This document shows positions 51,721 through 62,654 of a stretch of DNA of 64,000 nt, one piece after another (the stretch's first letter is position 1; the number at the start of each line of letters is the position of its first letter). Origin of the DNA: Prorocentrum cordatum (lineage: Eukaryota > Sar > Dinophyceae > Prorocentrales > Prorocentraceae); contig CAUYUJ010010446.1 of assembly GCA_963575745.1 (NCBI GenBank), positions 623,089 to 687,088 of the forward strand, in the 5' to 3' direction. The position numbers and the translations under genes are program-made. Under the pieces are notes generated by a model. It made no database searches, was not told where the DNA came from, and worked only from the letters and a program-made list of their open reading frames with translations.

Positions 51721-53590
51721 AGCGGTAGAACACGCTCTTTCCAATAAATTGAACTATTGGGTGCTCAAGGAAGTCCCCGAGCAAGCGCCAGGCCCGCCGA
51801 AGCCCCTGTCTCCTCGGCGCGTCGCCGTAGCCCCTGCGCGCCATTCGCGCGGCCGCGCGAAGCCACGTGCGAAAAAGCGGCCGCGCGAGGCCCCGCGGCC
51901 GCTTGGAACCGCGTCGGGACGGCCCGGGAGCCGATTGGAGCATGTTGGGAGCCATGATGAACCACCTCGGGATAGCTGCAGCCCTGTAGATGCCGACTTA
52001 GGGCCACCTTTGATCCGGCGACCCGCGGAAAGCCCAGTCGAGACACCCGGGGCCGAATGGCCAATGGGATTCGATTGTAATTGCGAGCAACGGTTACGCC
52101 TTCTTCTCCGCCCCCTTCCTGTAGCGTCGGGCCCGCGGCGCCGCCGAACTCGCGCGGAGAGCGCCGCGCGCGCTTGCGGCATCGAGCGCAGGATGCCGCC
52201 TCGCACGCCCGCGCCCATGCCTTTCCTGCCCCGCCCCCCCGCCCCCCCCCCCGCCGTGCTTTTCCCGGGGTCGCGGGGGCCAGACTGGGCTGACAGGTCG
52301 GCGCGTCTGCCCATCAGACCCCGCCCCGCGCCGTCGGCCTGCCGGGGCCGCCGGGCGGGTCCCCGCGCGCGGGAACGCTCGCCCTCGCGGGTGCTCGGGT
52401 CGCCGCGGCGGGAGAACGCGATTCCTCGGGCGCGTGAAAACCTCGGTGGAAACTTGCGCGGGCACGCGTACTGCGCCGCGGCGAAGACCGATCGAGCGAA
52501 AAATGTTGGCCCTCAGCCGAGGAGGGCGGGCATTGCCATGCAGCAAATCACCTATTGTTGCCCGCTTTCCCCCAACCCACTGCGGGTGCAATTCCCCGGC
52601 CCGCGGCGGGCGTCATTTCCCCAGCTCGCGACGAGCCCGCTTTTTCGGCTGACTGCGGGGGCACCCGAGAGCGAATCACCGTGTTCCGCGAGGCAAGCGT
52701 TGCCAAGAAGAGCCCCTCCAAGGAGACGCAACGATTTCGACGTGTAGAAGGTTCCAACGCGTTGCCCTCCTCAAGCGGGGCCGCGGGGAAGCATCGCGGA
52801 ACGCCCGCGCGACGTCGAACGGCCGCGCGCCGCCTGCCCCCGCCGCTGAATCATGCCAGGCGCGCCGCGGAAGCGCGACCAACGCGGCCCCCGAGCCGGG
52901 CCGCCATGCGACCGCCAGGTGGAACTCATCACCGCGAAGACGTTTCGTTTCGCGGTCGTTGGGCATAGCGCCCGCGCGAACCTCGAAGCGCGGCCGTCGA
53001 AGTGCAGGCGGAATCGGCTCGCGCGCGCAGCCGCCGATGCGCCGGGCGCTGCCCCGGCCGCGCGGCCGATAACTTGCGCGGGGGAGACACCTCCCAGGCG
53101 GAATGAAAATGGAACGCGCCGGCGCGGGGCCGACGGACCACAAGAAAGGGCCACCATGGAGGCCCCGCCCGAAGAAGAGGCGCTCGAGCGCGAGCGCTGC
53201 ATGCGGAACTGGCGGGGCGCCGGAAGCCGTTGGATCTCGTGCCCGCGCATGTCGGGCAAGTTCCGCATCCGGGGGCAACGCTCTCGTGGGGCCCACCGCG
53301 GGCGCGGGGGCCGCTGGCGCAGACCCTGCCGCAACCGCGGCGAGGGCCCGCCGCCCTGCGGGGGCCGCGGCGCGCGGCTGCGCTGGCGGCGGAGAAAGGG
53401 GGCCCGACGGCAAACGTCGGCCCCGAAGCCTCAGCGGCCGCGAGCGCGGTGGCGCAATCGCAAACCCGCAGCGCGAGGCAGCGCAGCCCGCCGCGAGGAC
53501 GTCCTCTCCAACCGAGGGAGCCCCTGGTCCCCTCCCCGACCCCCCTGCCACCTTTCCGCGCCCCCCCCCCTCCCCCGCCGTTCGGCAACG
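51721..53590. other. GC-rich unrecognised sequence
   Basis: Long overlapping open frames on both strands (plus 51695-52747; minus 52676-53551; plus 52853-53620), as expected in very GC-rich DNA. I recognised no domain and cannot decide a coding strand. Short C and G runs occur at 52230-52255 and 53560-53575. Confidence 0.35.
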
Positions 53591-53875
53591 ATGTTGGGTA
53601 TTTTCCAGCCCCGATGTTAGCAGCTTGTTTGGCCTCCCTTCCGCGGGGGCACGCTTTTCTGATAACGATTTTGACCAGGAAGGGCGCGGGCCCAGGGTTT
53701 TCTTTTGGATGCTCCCCCCCCGGTTTTGACGGCTGTAGGGCCGGCGAATTGCTTTTGGATAAATAACGAAGTCGCCTAGGGCCGGCTCATTAAGATTTTG
53801 AAGATGTCCCTAGCGAAACGCTGGTTTTTGAAATCCCGATCGATAAATCACAGGGTGCGGGGGACACATGTTGGT
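53591..53875 (+). repeat. Isolated H/G module of the composite satellite
   Basis: GAAGGGCGCGGGCCCAGGGT, CCCCCCGGTTTTGACGGCTG, GATAAATAACGAAGTCG, AAGATGTCCCTAGCGAAACG and GATCGATAAATCACAGGG (53838) appear in the same order as at 43250-43420 and 46715-46775, without any 16-bp or 24-bp blocks. Confidence 0.88.
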
Positions 53876-54262
53876 CGAAGAAGTGCATTCCGCACGAGCG
53901 GGAACCGCGTGTTTTCACGTGTCACGGCCACGCCCAAGTAGGTATCTAACATGGTGGCCCCGAGCTGGAACCACGTGTTTTCACGTGTCCAGGCCGAGCA
54001 GGGGGGCGTCTATCGTGGTGGTCCGGCGGAGCTGGAACCACGTGTTTTCACATATCCAGGCCTCCCAGGGCGGATATCTAACACGGTGGCCCCTCGCTGG
54101 ACCCATGTGTTTCCATATGTCCAGGCCGCCCATCTGGGCATCGAAAATGGTGACCCCGAGCTGGAGCCGCGTGTTTTCACGTGTCCAGGCCGAGCAGGGG
54201 GTATCTAACATGGTGGTCCCCAGCTGGAACCACGTGTTTTCACGTGTCCAAGCCCCCGGAGG
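53876..54262 (+). repeat. ~62-bp tandem repeat, six copies
   Basis: (A/G)CACGTGTTTTCACGTGTCCA heads each unit (near 53907, 53969, 54039, 54101, 54167, 54230), followed by GGCC..AGCAGGG..TATCTAACATGGTGG and GAGCTGGAACC. The core CACGTGTTTTCACGTG is a short palindrome. Confidence 0.9.
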
Positions 54263-54263
54263 G

Positions 54264-55710
54264 GCTCCAGGAGGCCCCCCCAGGGCCCCAGGAAGGAACG
54301 TGTCAAGTTGGCATCGATTCGTTGACTTTTTCCGCCCTCTGTGCCCCCCCCACTTTGGGGTGCCCAGACGACCGCGCGCTAATTAAATATTTCCCCTTGG
54401 GTGGCTCAGACATGTGAAAATGCGTGAATTCCTAACGCCCCAGGGCGGGCCAAGCGTGAAAACGCATGGGTTCCTAACGCACCAGGGCGGGACAAGCGCG
54501 ACAACGCGTGGTTCCTAACGCCCGCGAGCGGGACGAGCGTGAAAACAAGTGGTTCCTAACGCCCCAGGGCGGGACGAGCGCGGAAACGCGCGGGTTCCTA
54601 ACGCCCGAGATCGGCGCGAGCGTGAAAACACGTGGGTTCCTAACGCCCGAAAGCGGGACAAGCGTGAAAACGCGTGGCCTCCTAACGCCCGAGAGCGGGG
54701 CATGCGTGAAAACACGTGGTCTCCTAACGCCTCAGAGCAGGACGAACGTGAAAACGCGAGGGTTCCGAACGCCACAGGGCGGGACAAGCGCGAGAACGCG
54801 TGGGTCCCCAGCGCCCGAGAGCGGGACATGCGCGAAAACATATGGTTCCTAACGCCCCAGCGCGAGACAAGCGCGAAAACGCTGTCTCCGAACGCCTCAG
54901 AGCGGGACAAACACGAAAACACGCGGGTTCCCAATGCCTCAGAGGCCGCCCCAGGAGGCCCCAGGAGGCCTCCCAAAGGCCCCAGGATGGAACGTGTCAA
55001 GTCATACATCTGGCGTCGATTCATTTACTTTTTCTTGCTTTTGTGCCTCCCCCCACAGTTAGGGGCCCAGACGACCGGATGCTAGCTGCCCCCCCACGGG
55101 TGGCTGCGACGCGCGAAGCTAACGCCCCGGGGCGGGACGAGCGCGCGGGCCCCTAACACCCCAGGGCGGGACAAGCGTGAAAACACGTGGGTTCTGAACG
55201 CCACGGGGCGGGACAAGCGTGAATACATTTGGGTTCCGAACGCCCGAGAGCGGGGTGGGCGTGAAAACGCCGGGGGTCATAACGCCCGAGACCAGGACAA
55301 GCGCGGAAACGCGTGGTCTCCTAACGCCTCAGAGCCGGGCAAGCGTGAAAACACGTGGTCTCCTAACGCCTCAGAGCGGGACAAGCGTGAACACACGTGG
55401 ATTCCCAATGCCTCAGAGGCCGCCCCAGGAGGCCCCAGGGGGCCTCCCCGGCCCCAGGACGGAACTTGTCAAGATATTAAACATCTGGTGTCGATGCGTT
55501 TACTTGTTCCTGCTTTTGTGCCTTCCCCACTTTGGGGGGCCCAGACGACCGCGTGCTAGCTATCCCCCCACGGGTGGCTGCGACGCATGAAAATACGTGG
55601 ACCCCTAACGCCCCAGGGCAGGAAGAGCACGAAAACACGTGGGTTCCGAACGCCCCAGGGCGGGGCAAGGGTGAAAACACGCGGGTTCCGAACGCCCCAG
55701 GGCGGGGCAG
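54264..55710 (+). repeat. Composite 45-bp array with a ~165-bp spacer in three copies
   Basis: Arrays of GCGTGAAAACRCGTGG(T/G)(T/C)TC and CTAACGCC(C/T)(C/G)AGAGCGGGACAA, about 45 bp, lie at 54415-54935, 55120-55410 and 55580-55710. They alternate with spacers (about 54264-54415, 54936-55115, 55411-55580). Each spacer runs CCAGGAGGCCCC, GGAACGTGTCAAG, an ATCGATTC-like box, a GACTTTTTCC/ACTTTTTCTT tract, GGGGCCCAGACGACCG and a C run. Confidence 0.88.
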
Positions 55711-55995
55711 GCGTTCAGGCAGTTCGAGCTTAAGATCCAAATCAGTCCGGTCAGGATTCCGACGCCAAGGACGGTGCGATGCACAGTGCATTAGCGCGCG
55801 GCGCAGTTCAACGCGGCACGACACATTTGAATTCAGCACAGCGCGGCACATCACAGCACAGCCCGTGGCACAGTACATCACGACCGTTACCTTGAGCATT
55901 ATAGCTGCCCGTCGCCCAAGTTTAATGTCTTGGAAACGATTCCACTCTTCGAATTTCTACATCCCTTTCCGAGTTCGCGGGTCCATCATGTTCCC
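55705..55995 (+). repeat. Dispersed ~290-bp element P, copy 2
   Basis: GTTCAGGCAGTTCGAGCTTA, AGATCCAAATCAGTCCGGTC, AATTCAGCACAGCGCGGCAC and TCCCTTTCCGAGTTCGCGGG align with 49000-49285. Confidence 0.82.
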
Positions 55996-58101
55996 GCAAG
56001 TGAACCAATGAGGAAAACGTGATTTTCAAAATCGTGAATGGTTTCATGGGCCCTTGCAGGGGCACGCGGAATCGGGGCCAAAAATCACGGGCAACATCGC
56101 GCCCTGAATCGCTGGCAAAATCGCATCCGAAATCGCGGGCGAAACCGCGGCCGAAATCGCAAGCGAAATCGCGGGCGCCGCATCGCGGGCCCGCCCGGCG
56201 CGCCGGCGCGCCAAGCAGGCGCGCCCGCGCGGCAAGGAAAAGCGACAGAGGAGGGAGCGGCAGCAGCAGCAGGAGGGCCAGCAGCACAAGCGGCAAGAGG
56301 AAAGAAGAGGAAACAGCAGCAGGAGAGGAGCCGGCGAAATTGGCCCGCCCGTTCGCCGCGCGCCCCGCGCCGCGTCGGGGGAAACTCGCCGGCCCAACGG
56401 GTCAGGGGCGCGCGAAGATCCCTGGCGACTGCCTTCGCAGCGCGTCAACTTCGCGCCCGCGGGGCGGCACCTGGGGGCCCCGGCCAGGTCAGTCTAGAGA
56501 TGCCCCCCCTCCTGGGCGCGGCTTTCAAGCGCCCCGGAACGACCCGGAACGGCCCCGGAGGGCGCCCGAGACGGCCCAAAAGGGCTCCGAATCGTCAAAC
56601 GATCAGCCCGCGACGCCCACGGCGGTTCCCGGGCGGCCCTCGACGCGCACGAGACCCCGAAGACGCCCCCGCGAGCCGATGCGACGCCCGAAAACGCGCT
56701 TCTGAATTCAAAGAAAAAGGACAGCAGGGAGACGGGGCGGAAACGCGCCGGGGGCGACACCGCTCAAATGACGCGTCGATCGGAGAGCGCGCGCGAGCTG
56801 CGCGCCGAATGCCCAACGTCGGAGCGGGTCGGCGACGCAACGTATTCTGGACACAGAGAAACAGGACACATTGAACATGTAATATTTTCCGCCGCGGAGA
56901 AACATAAGATCGTTACACCAGTCCGCTTGGGGGGCGCAACCCCGCGACAAAGGGCAGGGGGTTGCGGGGCTCGTCGCCGCCGGGGGGCCCCCGGTCGATC
57001 TCCGCGCGCGCGCGAGATGCCTTGGCGGGGCCAGGCGCCCGGGCAAACGCGCCGCCCGGTCGACCCGCCCCGGCCCCCCGACCCCGGGGCCAAGACGGGG
57101 GGGGGGCGCGGAAATCGGGGGACGTGGAAAAGCGGGCGAGGGCGCGAGCGGCGGCAACTTCCACGCCCCGACGCCAGGAGCGGCCCTGGCGGCGCTTCGG
57201 TTCCGACGCGAAAGGGGGGGGGGCGGGGATGGGGGCCCACGAGGAAACCACCGGGAAGACCGCCGCGAGCAATGGCGCTCGAACCCCGCCAGCCCTTCGG
57301 CCGCAAGTGGTTTCGCGAGCCAACGCTTCCAACATCCCTCTCTCCGTCGAGGGGGGGGGTCGCTTCTCCTTCTCGCTCGCCCCCCCCTCCCCCCCCCGTC
57401 GTCTCTGAAGGGGGCGTTCCGCGGGTCTTTCGAGTGCCCGGGCGGGGCCAGGCAGCCCCGAAGGGGCCCGGCCCCGAATCGCCGGCGAGATCGCCCAGAC
57501 AAACAACGCCAACAACGCCGCGCGGTTCGCGACAGCATCGAACATGCCCCCCATAGGCCCCGCCACCGCCTCGAGACGGCCCCGCGCGGACCGAGGCGGC
57601 CGCGGGCCCCCCCCCGGGGCGGCCTCGAGAAGCCCCCGTCGATCTTCAGAAACCAAGACACACATCGTTCTAGCCGCCCTCTCGCGCGTTCGCATCCGAC
57701 GGGAATTCGGCGCTTCGGGCGGGCCCCGAGGCGGCCGAGGCGAGCCCCGAGAGGGCCCGGGAGGGGGCCCGAGACGGCGCGAGAGCCCCCGACAACGTCC
57801 GAACAATGCCCCGAACAAAGTTTCCGGCTTCCGAAAAGGGATGGGGGGGGGCGCAATGGACCCCCCCCCCATTGATCGATGGCTCCCGAGATGGCCCTGG
57901 GCGCCCCCCCCCCCCGGACCCCCGACGGGAACCCCTCCCCCGGAGGGCCCCGAGGTACCGAAGGGCTTCCACGCCAGCCCCGAGAGGGCGCCGAGAGGGC
58001 GCCGCGAAAACCCCCCAGGGCGCCTCCTGGAAGCTCCCAGAACGCGACCGCGCGCTGTTTCGCGCCCCTGGCCGACGCAACTCGCCCGGCGACGGTTTTT
58101 C
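55996..58101. other. GC-rich unrecognised sequence with a GAAATCGCGGGC mini-array
   Basis: A loose 12-18 bp repeat of GAAATCGCGGGC lies at about 56085-56182. The remainder has overlapping open frames on both strands and G/C runs, with no recognised domain. The region at 57690-57990 drifts into a GAGGGCCCCGAGA-type degenerate repeat. Confidence 0.35.
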
Positions 58102-58190
58102 CCCATATCCTAAGATGGGGTTCTTGTTATTACTTGGACGCCTCCTACTCTTCCTCCTCCCTCCTCCTCTTTTCTCCTCCCCTCCTGTCG
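58102..58190 (+). repeat. Dispersed repeat module D, partial copy 3
   Basis: CCCCATATCCTAAGATGGGG, TTCTTGTTAT and a CCTCCTCC tail resemble 2660-2690 and its TCC-rich tail. Confidence 0.5.
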
Positions 58191-58466
58191 GACTTACTCA
58201 TACTCACACTTGCTCATACTCAGACTTACTCATACACAGACTTACTCATACTCAGATTTACTCATACTCAGACCTACTCATACTCAGACTTACTCACACT
58301 CAGACATACTCATACACAGACTTACTCATACACAGACTTACTCACACCCAGACGTACTCATACACAGCTTACTCATACACAGACTTACTCATACACAGAC
58401 TTACTCATACTCAGGCATACTCATACTCAGACCTACTCATACTCAGACTTACTCAACACACATCAG
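58191..58466 (+). repeat. 15-bp tandem repeat, ACTTACTCATACTCAG unit
   Basis: About 17 copies of CTTACTCATACTCAGA or CATACACAGA variants. The unit is close to 15 bp, hence Thr/Tyr/Ser/Leu-rich plus frames. Confidence 0.95.
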
Positions 58467-59095
58467 ATTTGGAGGATGTCTCAGGCGGGGCGCTCGTTTC
58501 AGCACCCCTAAGGGGAGCCGCCAGGGGTGATTGCACGGGTTCGTTCGCGGCCATTTTGTGGGGATGTCTCAGGCGGTTTGCCTGTTTCCGGGCTCAACAT
58601 CCTTCGCTTGGAGAGCAGATTGTGAGGATGTCTCAGGCGGGGCGCTGGTTTCAGCACCCCTAAGGGGAGCCGCCAGGGGTGGTTGCACGGGCTCGTTCGC
58701 GGCCATTTTGTGGGGATGTCTCAGGCGGTTTGCTTGTTTCTGGGCCCAACATCCTTCGCTTTCGGAGCAGATTTGGAGGATGTCTCGAGCGAGGCGCTCA
58801 TTTTCACCCCCCAGGTGGGCCAGATTTTGAGGATGTCTCGATCGGTTTGCTTGTTTTGGTGGCCAGGCTCGTGGCCCTGAGGGGAGCCGCCAGGGGTGGT
58901 TGCACGGGCTCGTTCGCGGCCATTTTGTGGGGATGTCTCAGGCGGTTTGCTTGTTTCTGGGCTCAACATCCTTCGCTTTCGGAGCAGATTTGGAGGATGT
59001 CTCGAGCGAGGCGCTCATTTTCACCCCCCAGGTGGGCCAGATTTTGAGGATGTCTCGATCGGTTTGCTTGTTTTGGTGGCCAGGCTCGTGGGCGC
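58467..59095 (+). repeat. AGGATGTCTC-type repeats including a 217-bp tandem duplication
   Basis: Motifs GGATGTCTCAGGCGGGGCGC, GGATGTCTCAGGCGGTTTGC, GGATGTCTCGAGCGAGGCGC and GGATGTCTCGATCGGTTTGC alternate every 40-75 bp, linked by GGGGAGCCGCCAGGGGTG, TTCGCGGCCATTTTGTGGGG and GGCTCAACATCCTTCGCTT. A near-identical 217-bp block occurs at about 58660-58876 and 58877-59093. Confidence 0.92.
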
Positions 59096-59380
59096 AGATT
59101 CTTCTCAGGATGCCACAGGAGGCTCCAACAGGCTCCAGGAGGCCCCAGGAGACCACATGAGGTCCCAGGAGGCATCAGGAGGCCACAGAAAGACTCAAGA
59201 GGCCACAGGATGTCCCAAGAGGCTCCAGGAGGCCCCAGGAAGCTCCAGAAGGCCTCAGGAAACCACAGGAGGCCCCAGGAGGCAACAGGAAGCGCCAGGA
59301 GGCCTCGGAAGGCAACAGGAGGCCCCGAGAGGCCCCAGGAGCAGGAGGCCTCAGAAGGCAACAGGAGTGGCTCCAATCCC
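59096..59380. repeat. Degenerate AGGAGGCCCCAGGAGGC array
   Basis: About 25 loose 10-13 bp copies of CCAGGAGGCC with ACAGGA variants. Confidence 0.8.
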
Positions 59381-59645
59381 ATGTGTTTTACGTATGCTCC
59401 TATCGATTGGGCCTCACCTGGAGCACGATTCTTTGATGTTCTACGTATGTTTCTATAGATGGTCCTTCTCCTGTGTACACAATCCTAAATGTTTTACTCA
59501 TGTTCCTATATATTGGGCCTCTCCTGGGGCACGAGTCCTTGGTGTTTTACGCGTGTTCCTATAGATTGCCCTTCTCCTGTGGCTCTAATCCGCAATGTTT
59601 TCTGTACGTCTGTTGCTATAGATTGCGCCTCTCCTGGGGCACGAA
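59381..59645 (+). repeat. ~55-bp repeat, GTTTTACGTATGTTCCTATA type
   Basis: Five copies of ATGTTTTACG(T/C)ATGTTCCTATAG, alternating with GATTGGGCCTC(A/T)CCTGGAGCACGA and GATTGCCCTTCTCCTGTG versions. The structure is therefore a ~110-bp dimer. Confidence 0.85.
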
Positions 59646-59745
59646 ACCTTCTTAGGAGGTCCCAGGAGGTCCCAAGAGGCTCCTGGAGACCCCAGGAAGC
59701 CCCAGTAGGTTTCAGGAGGCCCCAGGAGGCCCCAGGCTCATGCAC
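59646..59745. repeat. Short AGGAGGTCCCAGGAGG array
   Basis: Same style as 59096-59380, flanking the ~55-bp repeat on its other side. Confidence 0.75.
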
Positions 59746-60120
59746 AGAGACACGCTCGTACTACTGAGGCTCATTCACACTCCAATTCATTCGCAGTTAG
59801 ATTGATGTCCAGACCGTCACAACTGAAGCCCGTTAATATTGCTCTTGCGCCTAGACATTCACGGCGGACAGGTCCATGCGAGTAGATGCACATATGGGGA
59901 GCTCCACGCAGTGAATAATTGGACGGGCGGGCGGGGGCGCGGGGAACGTCGCGAACGAGCCGACTCGCGCCGCAAACTCGCCGCCCCAAGCCCTCGCTGC
60001 GCGCCGCGCCAAGCCTCCTCGAAAGGGCGCCAGGAACCGACGGCCGCGGGGGGGGGCGCGCGACCGGCGGCCCAGTCGACCGACTGCGCAATCCGCGCGC
60101 AAGAGAAAAAAACATAAGAC
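59746..60120. other. Unrecognised sequence
   Basis: No repeat or gene recognised. GC rises sharply after 59920. Confidence 0.35.
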
Positions 60121-62290
60121 GGCAGGGCCAGCTTGCACACTGCTAGCTCCCCGTTATGACTCCCCACGGGAGTTCCCCTCGCCGGCCGGCGCCGGGCCGC
60201 TCGAGCGCCCGCCCAGACTGGGCGGCCGCCGCCGCCCGAGGGCCGGGCGCCCGCGAACTCGTCGAAGAGCTCGGCCCCCAGGCAATGAAAGGCGCCGTCT
60301 TGGGCAGAGAAACTCGCGTCGCGCTCGGCCTCCGCCCCGAGTTCGCCGCCCGTCGAGCCCCGCGCTGCATGGGCCCCCCATCTTCGCCCAGGGGCCGCAG
60401 CGGGCGCCCCCGCCCCTCCGGCGGCGGGGGCGCGGGGGCGCCTCGCGCGGGCCGGCTGCAGCGAGTCGGCGCGCCCCATCGCCCGCGGGCGGCCCGGGCC
60501 CGCGGGGGGGCTCGCCCGGCGGCGCCGAGATCCTGACGCGGGCGAAGATGGCCCGCGGCGCCAGCTCGCAAATCCGATCCACCGCGCGGGCCCCGCGCAA
60601 GCTGCTGCCGCCCCTCTCGGCGACATTTCAGCGGCGGCAGCGACGCCGCGCGCGCTTCCGCGAAGCCGCCCGCGCCCCGTGCACGCGGGCGCGGAGAGAG
60701 CAGGCCTCGAGCGTCTCGGCGCCATTGACCTCGGAGAGCGTTCGAACATCAGAGACGCAAGCGTCCTCGATCACCCTCGCGACTGGCTCGGAACGCGCAG
60801 AGCTCCGACGCCCCTTGGGGCGCGAGATCTGGGCGACGCCACGCTGCCATGCTGGCGGTGCGATGTCCGATTCGCCTCGCGCGCCTCGTCGTTCGGTCCT
60901 GACTCCGACGCTGCGCCGGCGCCCATTATCCCGGCCTTGGGCGCGCAATCCTCCGGGCCCTCGTGCCTCGGCCCCTCCGGGCGCAGCGGCGCCGCGGACT
61001 CCCCCGGGCGCGCCAAAGCCCATCCACCGCCCGTGGGCAGCCGAGCCCGCCCCCCGCATCAACTCGCCCAGACGGGATGGGCTCTGCCAAGTCCGTCGGG
61101 CTCGGCAAACTGCGCGGTCGATCTCGGCGGGCGTCTCGGTTCGGATGAAATCTCGACCATCGTCGGGGCGCGGGCGGGAGGGGGGCAGAGGTGGATCAGG
61201 CCGATGCCGCTCTCATCCAAGGCGACCTCCATGTCAGTCTCGACATTGCGATGCGAGCAGCTGCGCGCCTCGGCACGGCGGCGCGCAGTACCGCGCCGAG
61301 GCCCTGCTTCCTCGGACGGGGCCCTCGCTCAAACCCGGCGACCGCCCCTCCTGACTTCGCCGGCAGATCCTTGGACAACGTCTGATTTCGTCGAGCCTTC
61401 GCTTCTTCCGCGACGCACTCGGTCGCGAACGGGCGTTGACCTCCTTGACCGCGCGCGGCGGAGAGCGAGCGCTGGACGAGACGCCAGCAGCTCAGCGCCT
61501 GTCTCGTCGACATTCATGAACTTGGGAACCGCGCCGCGCCAGGCCGACCCGTAGTTCGTGACTCGCCGCGTGCGCGAGGCTCTGGAACTAATGACCGACC
61601 AGAACATCATGGCCAAGATCACAGCCGCCACCGCCATCGCTGCATGTTTGGCACGCGCTCAGGATTCCACCCACTTGGTACTCGCCAGGGCCACGGACTA
61701 GCTACGTCCCGGCATTGATCACCTGCTTCGCTAGAGCGCCGAAGGTGTACCCGAGCTTCTCCCTGAGCCAATTCAAAAACCCAATGTCATTGCACTGGAG
61801 CGGCTTTCGTAGCTGTCATCGCCGCTGGCCCCCCTTGTGGGCTCGGGCGCTTTCCTGCCCTTGCCGCGATTCGGGGCGGAGGCCGCCCTGGCGGGCTCTG
61901 GGCGGGAGGTGTCGCCCAGGCCCCCCCCTTCCCAAACCTCAGCGGCGCCCTCCCTCCCACGACTGTCGGACATGGGGCGGGGAGTTCTTCTCGGGGCGCG
62001 CCCGTCTCCTCAGCCCATCCGACGAGCCTCTGCTGATCCTGGGGGACCGCCTCGCAGCCGCAGCCTTCCCCGCCGCAGCTCTCCGTAGGCCCCCCGCCCG
62101 AAGCGCAGTTTGCCTCCGCTGCCGAGTTTCGGGCCCCATCGCGGTCGGAATGACCTTCGTGTCGATCCCCTCGAACATGCGCGAACGTGACTGACTTCTG
62201 CTGCGAAGACGCCGTAAAAGCCCACGCCCAGGGATTCATCAAGCCACCCCGCTGCAACCACCACGAACAGATCGCGATCGAGCACTCCAG
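60121..62290 (-). pseudogene. Minus-strand coding-like region, frame-broken, family unknown
   Basis: Minus-strand fragments: LFVVVAAGWLDESLGVGFYG (from 62285), HVRGDRHEGHSDRDGARNSA, DIGFLNWLREKLGYTFGALA with KQVINAGT and a stop near 61700, and MAVAAVILAMMFWSVISSRA (one hydrophobic helix, 61637). Then come VTNYGSAWRGAVPKFMNVDE, ECVAEEAKARRNQTLSKDLP (about 61400), VARVIEDACVSDVRTLSEVN (about 60760) and DGAFHCLGAELFDEFAGARP (about 60270). Each sits in a different frame. Looks like an eroded gene or element ORF; no domain recognised. Confidence 0.33.
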
Positions 62291-62654
62291 CGAAGCGACT
62301 TGTTCACCATCATAATGTAGCGCCCTGGCGAACGATCTCTCCTCGCGCCGCCACCTCAGCAGCGCGAGGCGTTCGCCTCCTCGGCGCCACCCTCGCGCGG
62401 CGCCGCCCCAGCAGGGCTGCGCCTTTGTCTCCAGGCGTTCGCCCGGCGCGCCGCCTCATCGGGTCGCCGCTTTGCGTTTCGCCGCCAGGCCCCGGGCGCA
62501 ACAAATCCCAGGCCCAGCTAGCAGGTGCCGCGCGCCCGTGTTATGGCACCGCCCGGCTACCCCCAAAGGCGGGCCCCCCGCTCGGTGCCAAATATGAACA
62601 GAAGCGGAAACGGATTCAGCCAGATGGACAACAACAGACGAACAATCAACTATC
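62291..62654. other. GC-rich unrecognised sequence
   Basis: CTCGGCGCCACC and GGCGTTCGCC-type short similarities only. No gene. Confidence 0.35.

Noticed and set aside
51660-51790. tRNA gene suggested by TAGCAGCGGTAGAACACGCT beside GGTTCGAACC boxes
   Set aside because: The A-box-like and B-box-like pieces are in the wrong order for one tRNA, and no acceptor or T-arm pairing was found downstream. GGTTCGAACC is explained by the ~48-bp repeat.
51695-52747. Plus-strand gene of 350 codons
   Set aside because: Overlapped by equally open minus frames in very GC-rich DNA. No domain, and the start lies inside a satellite.
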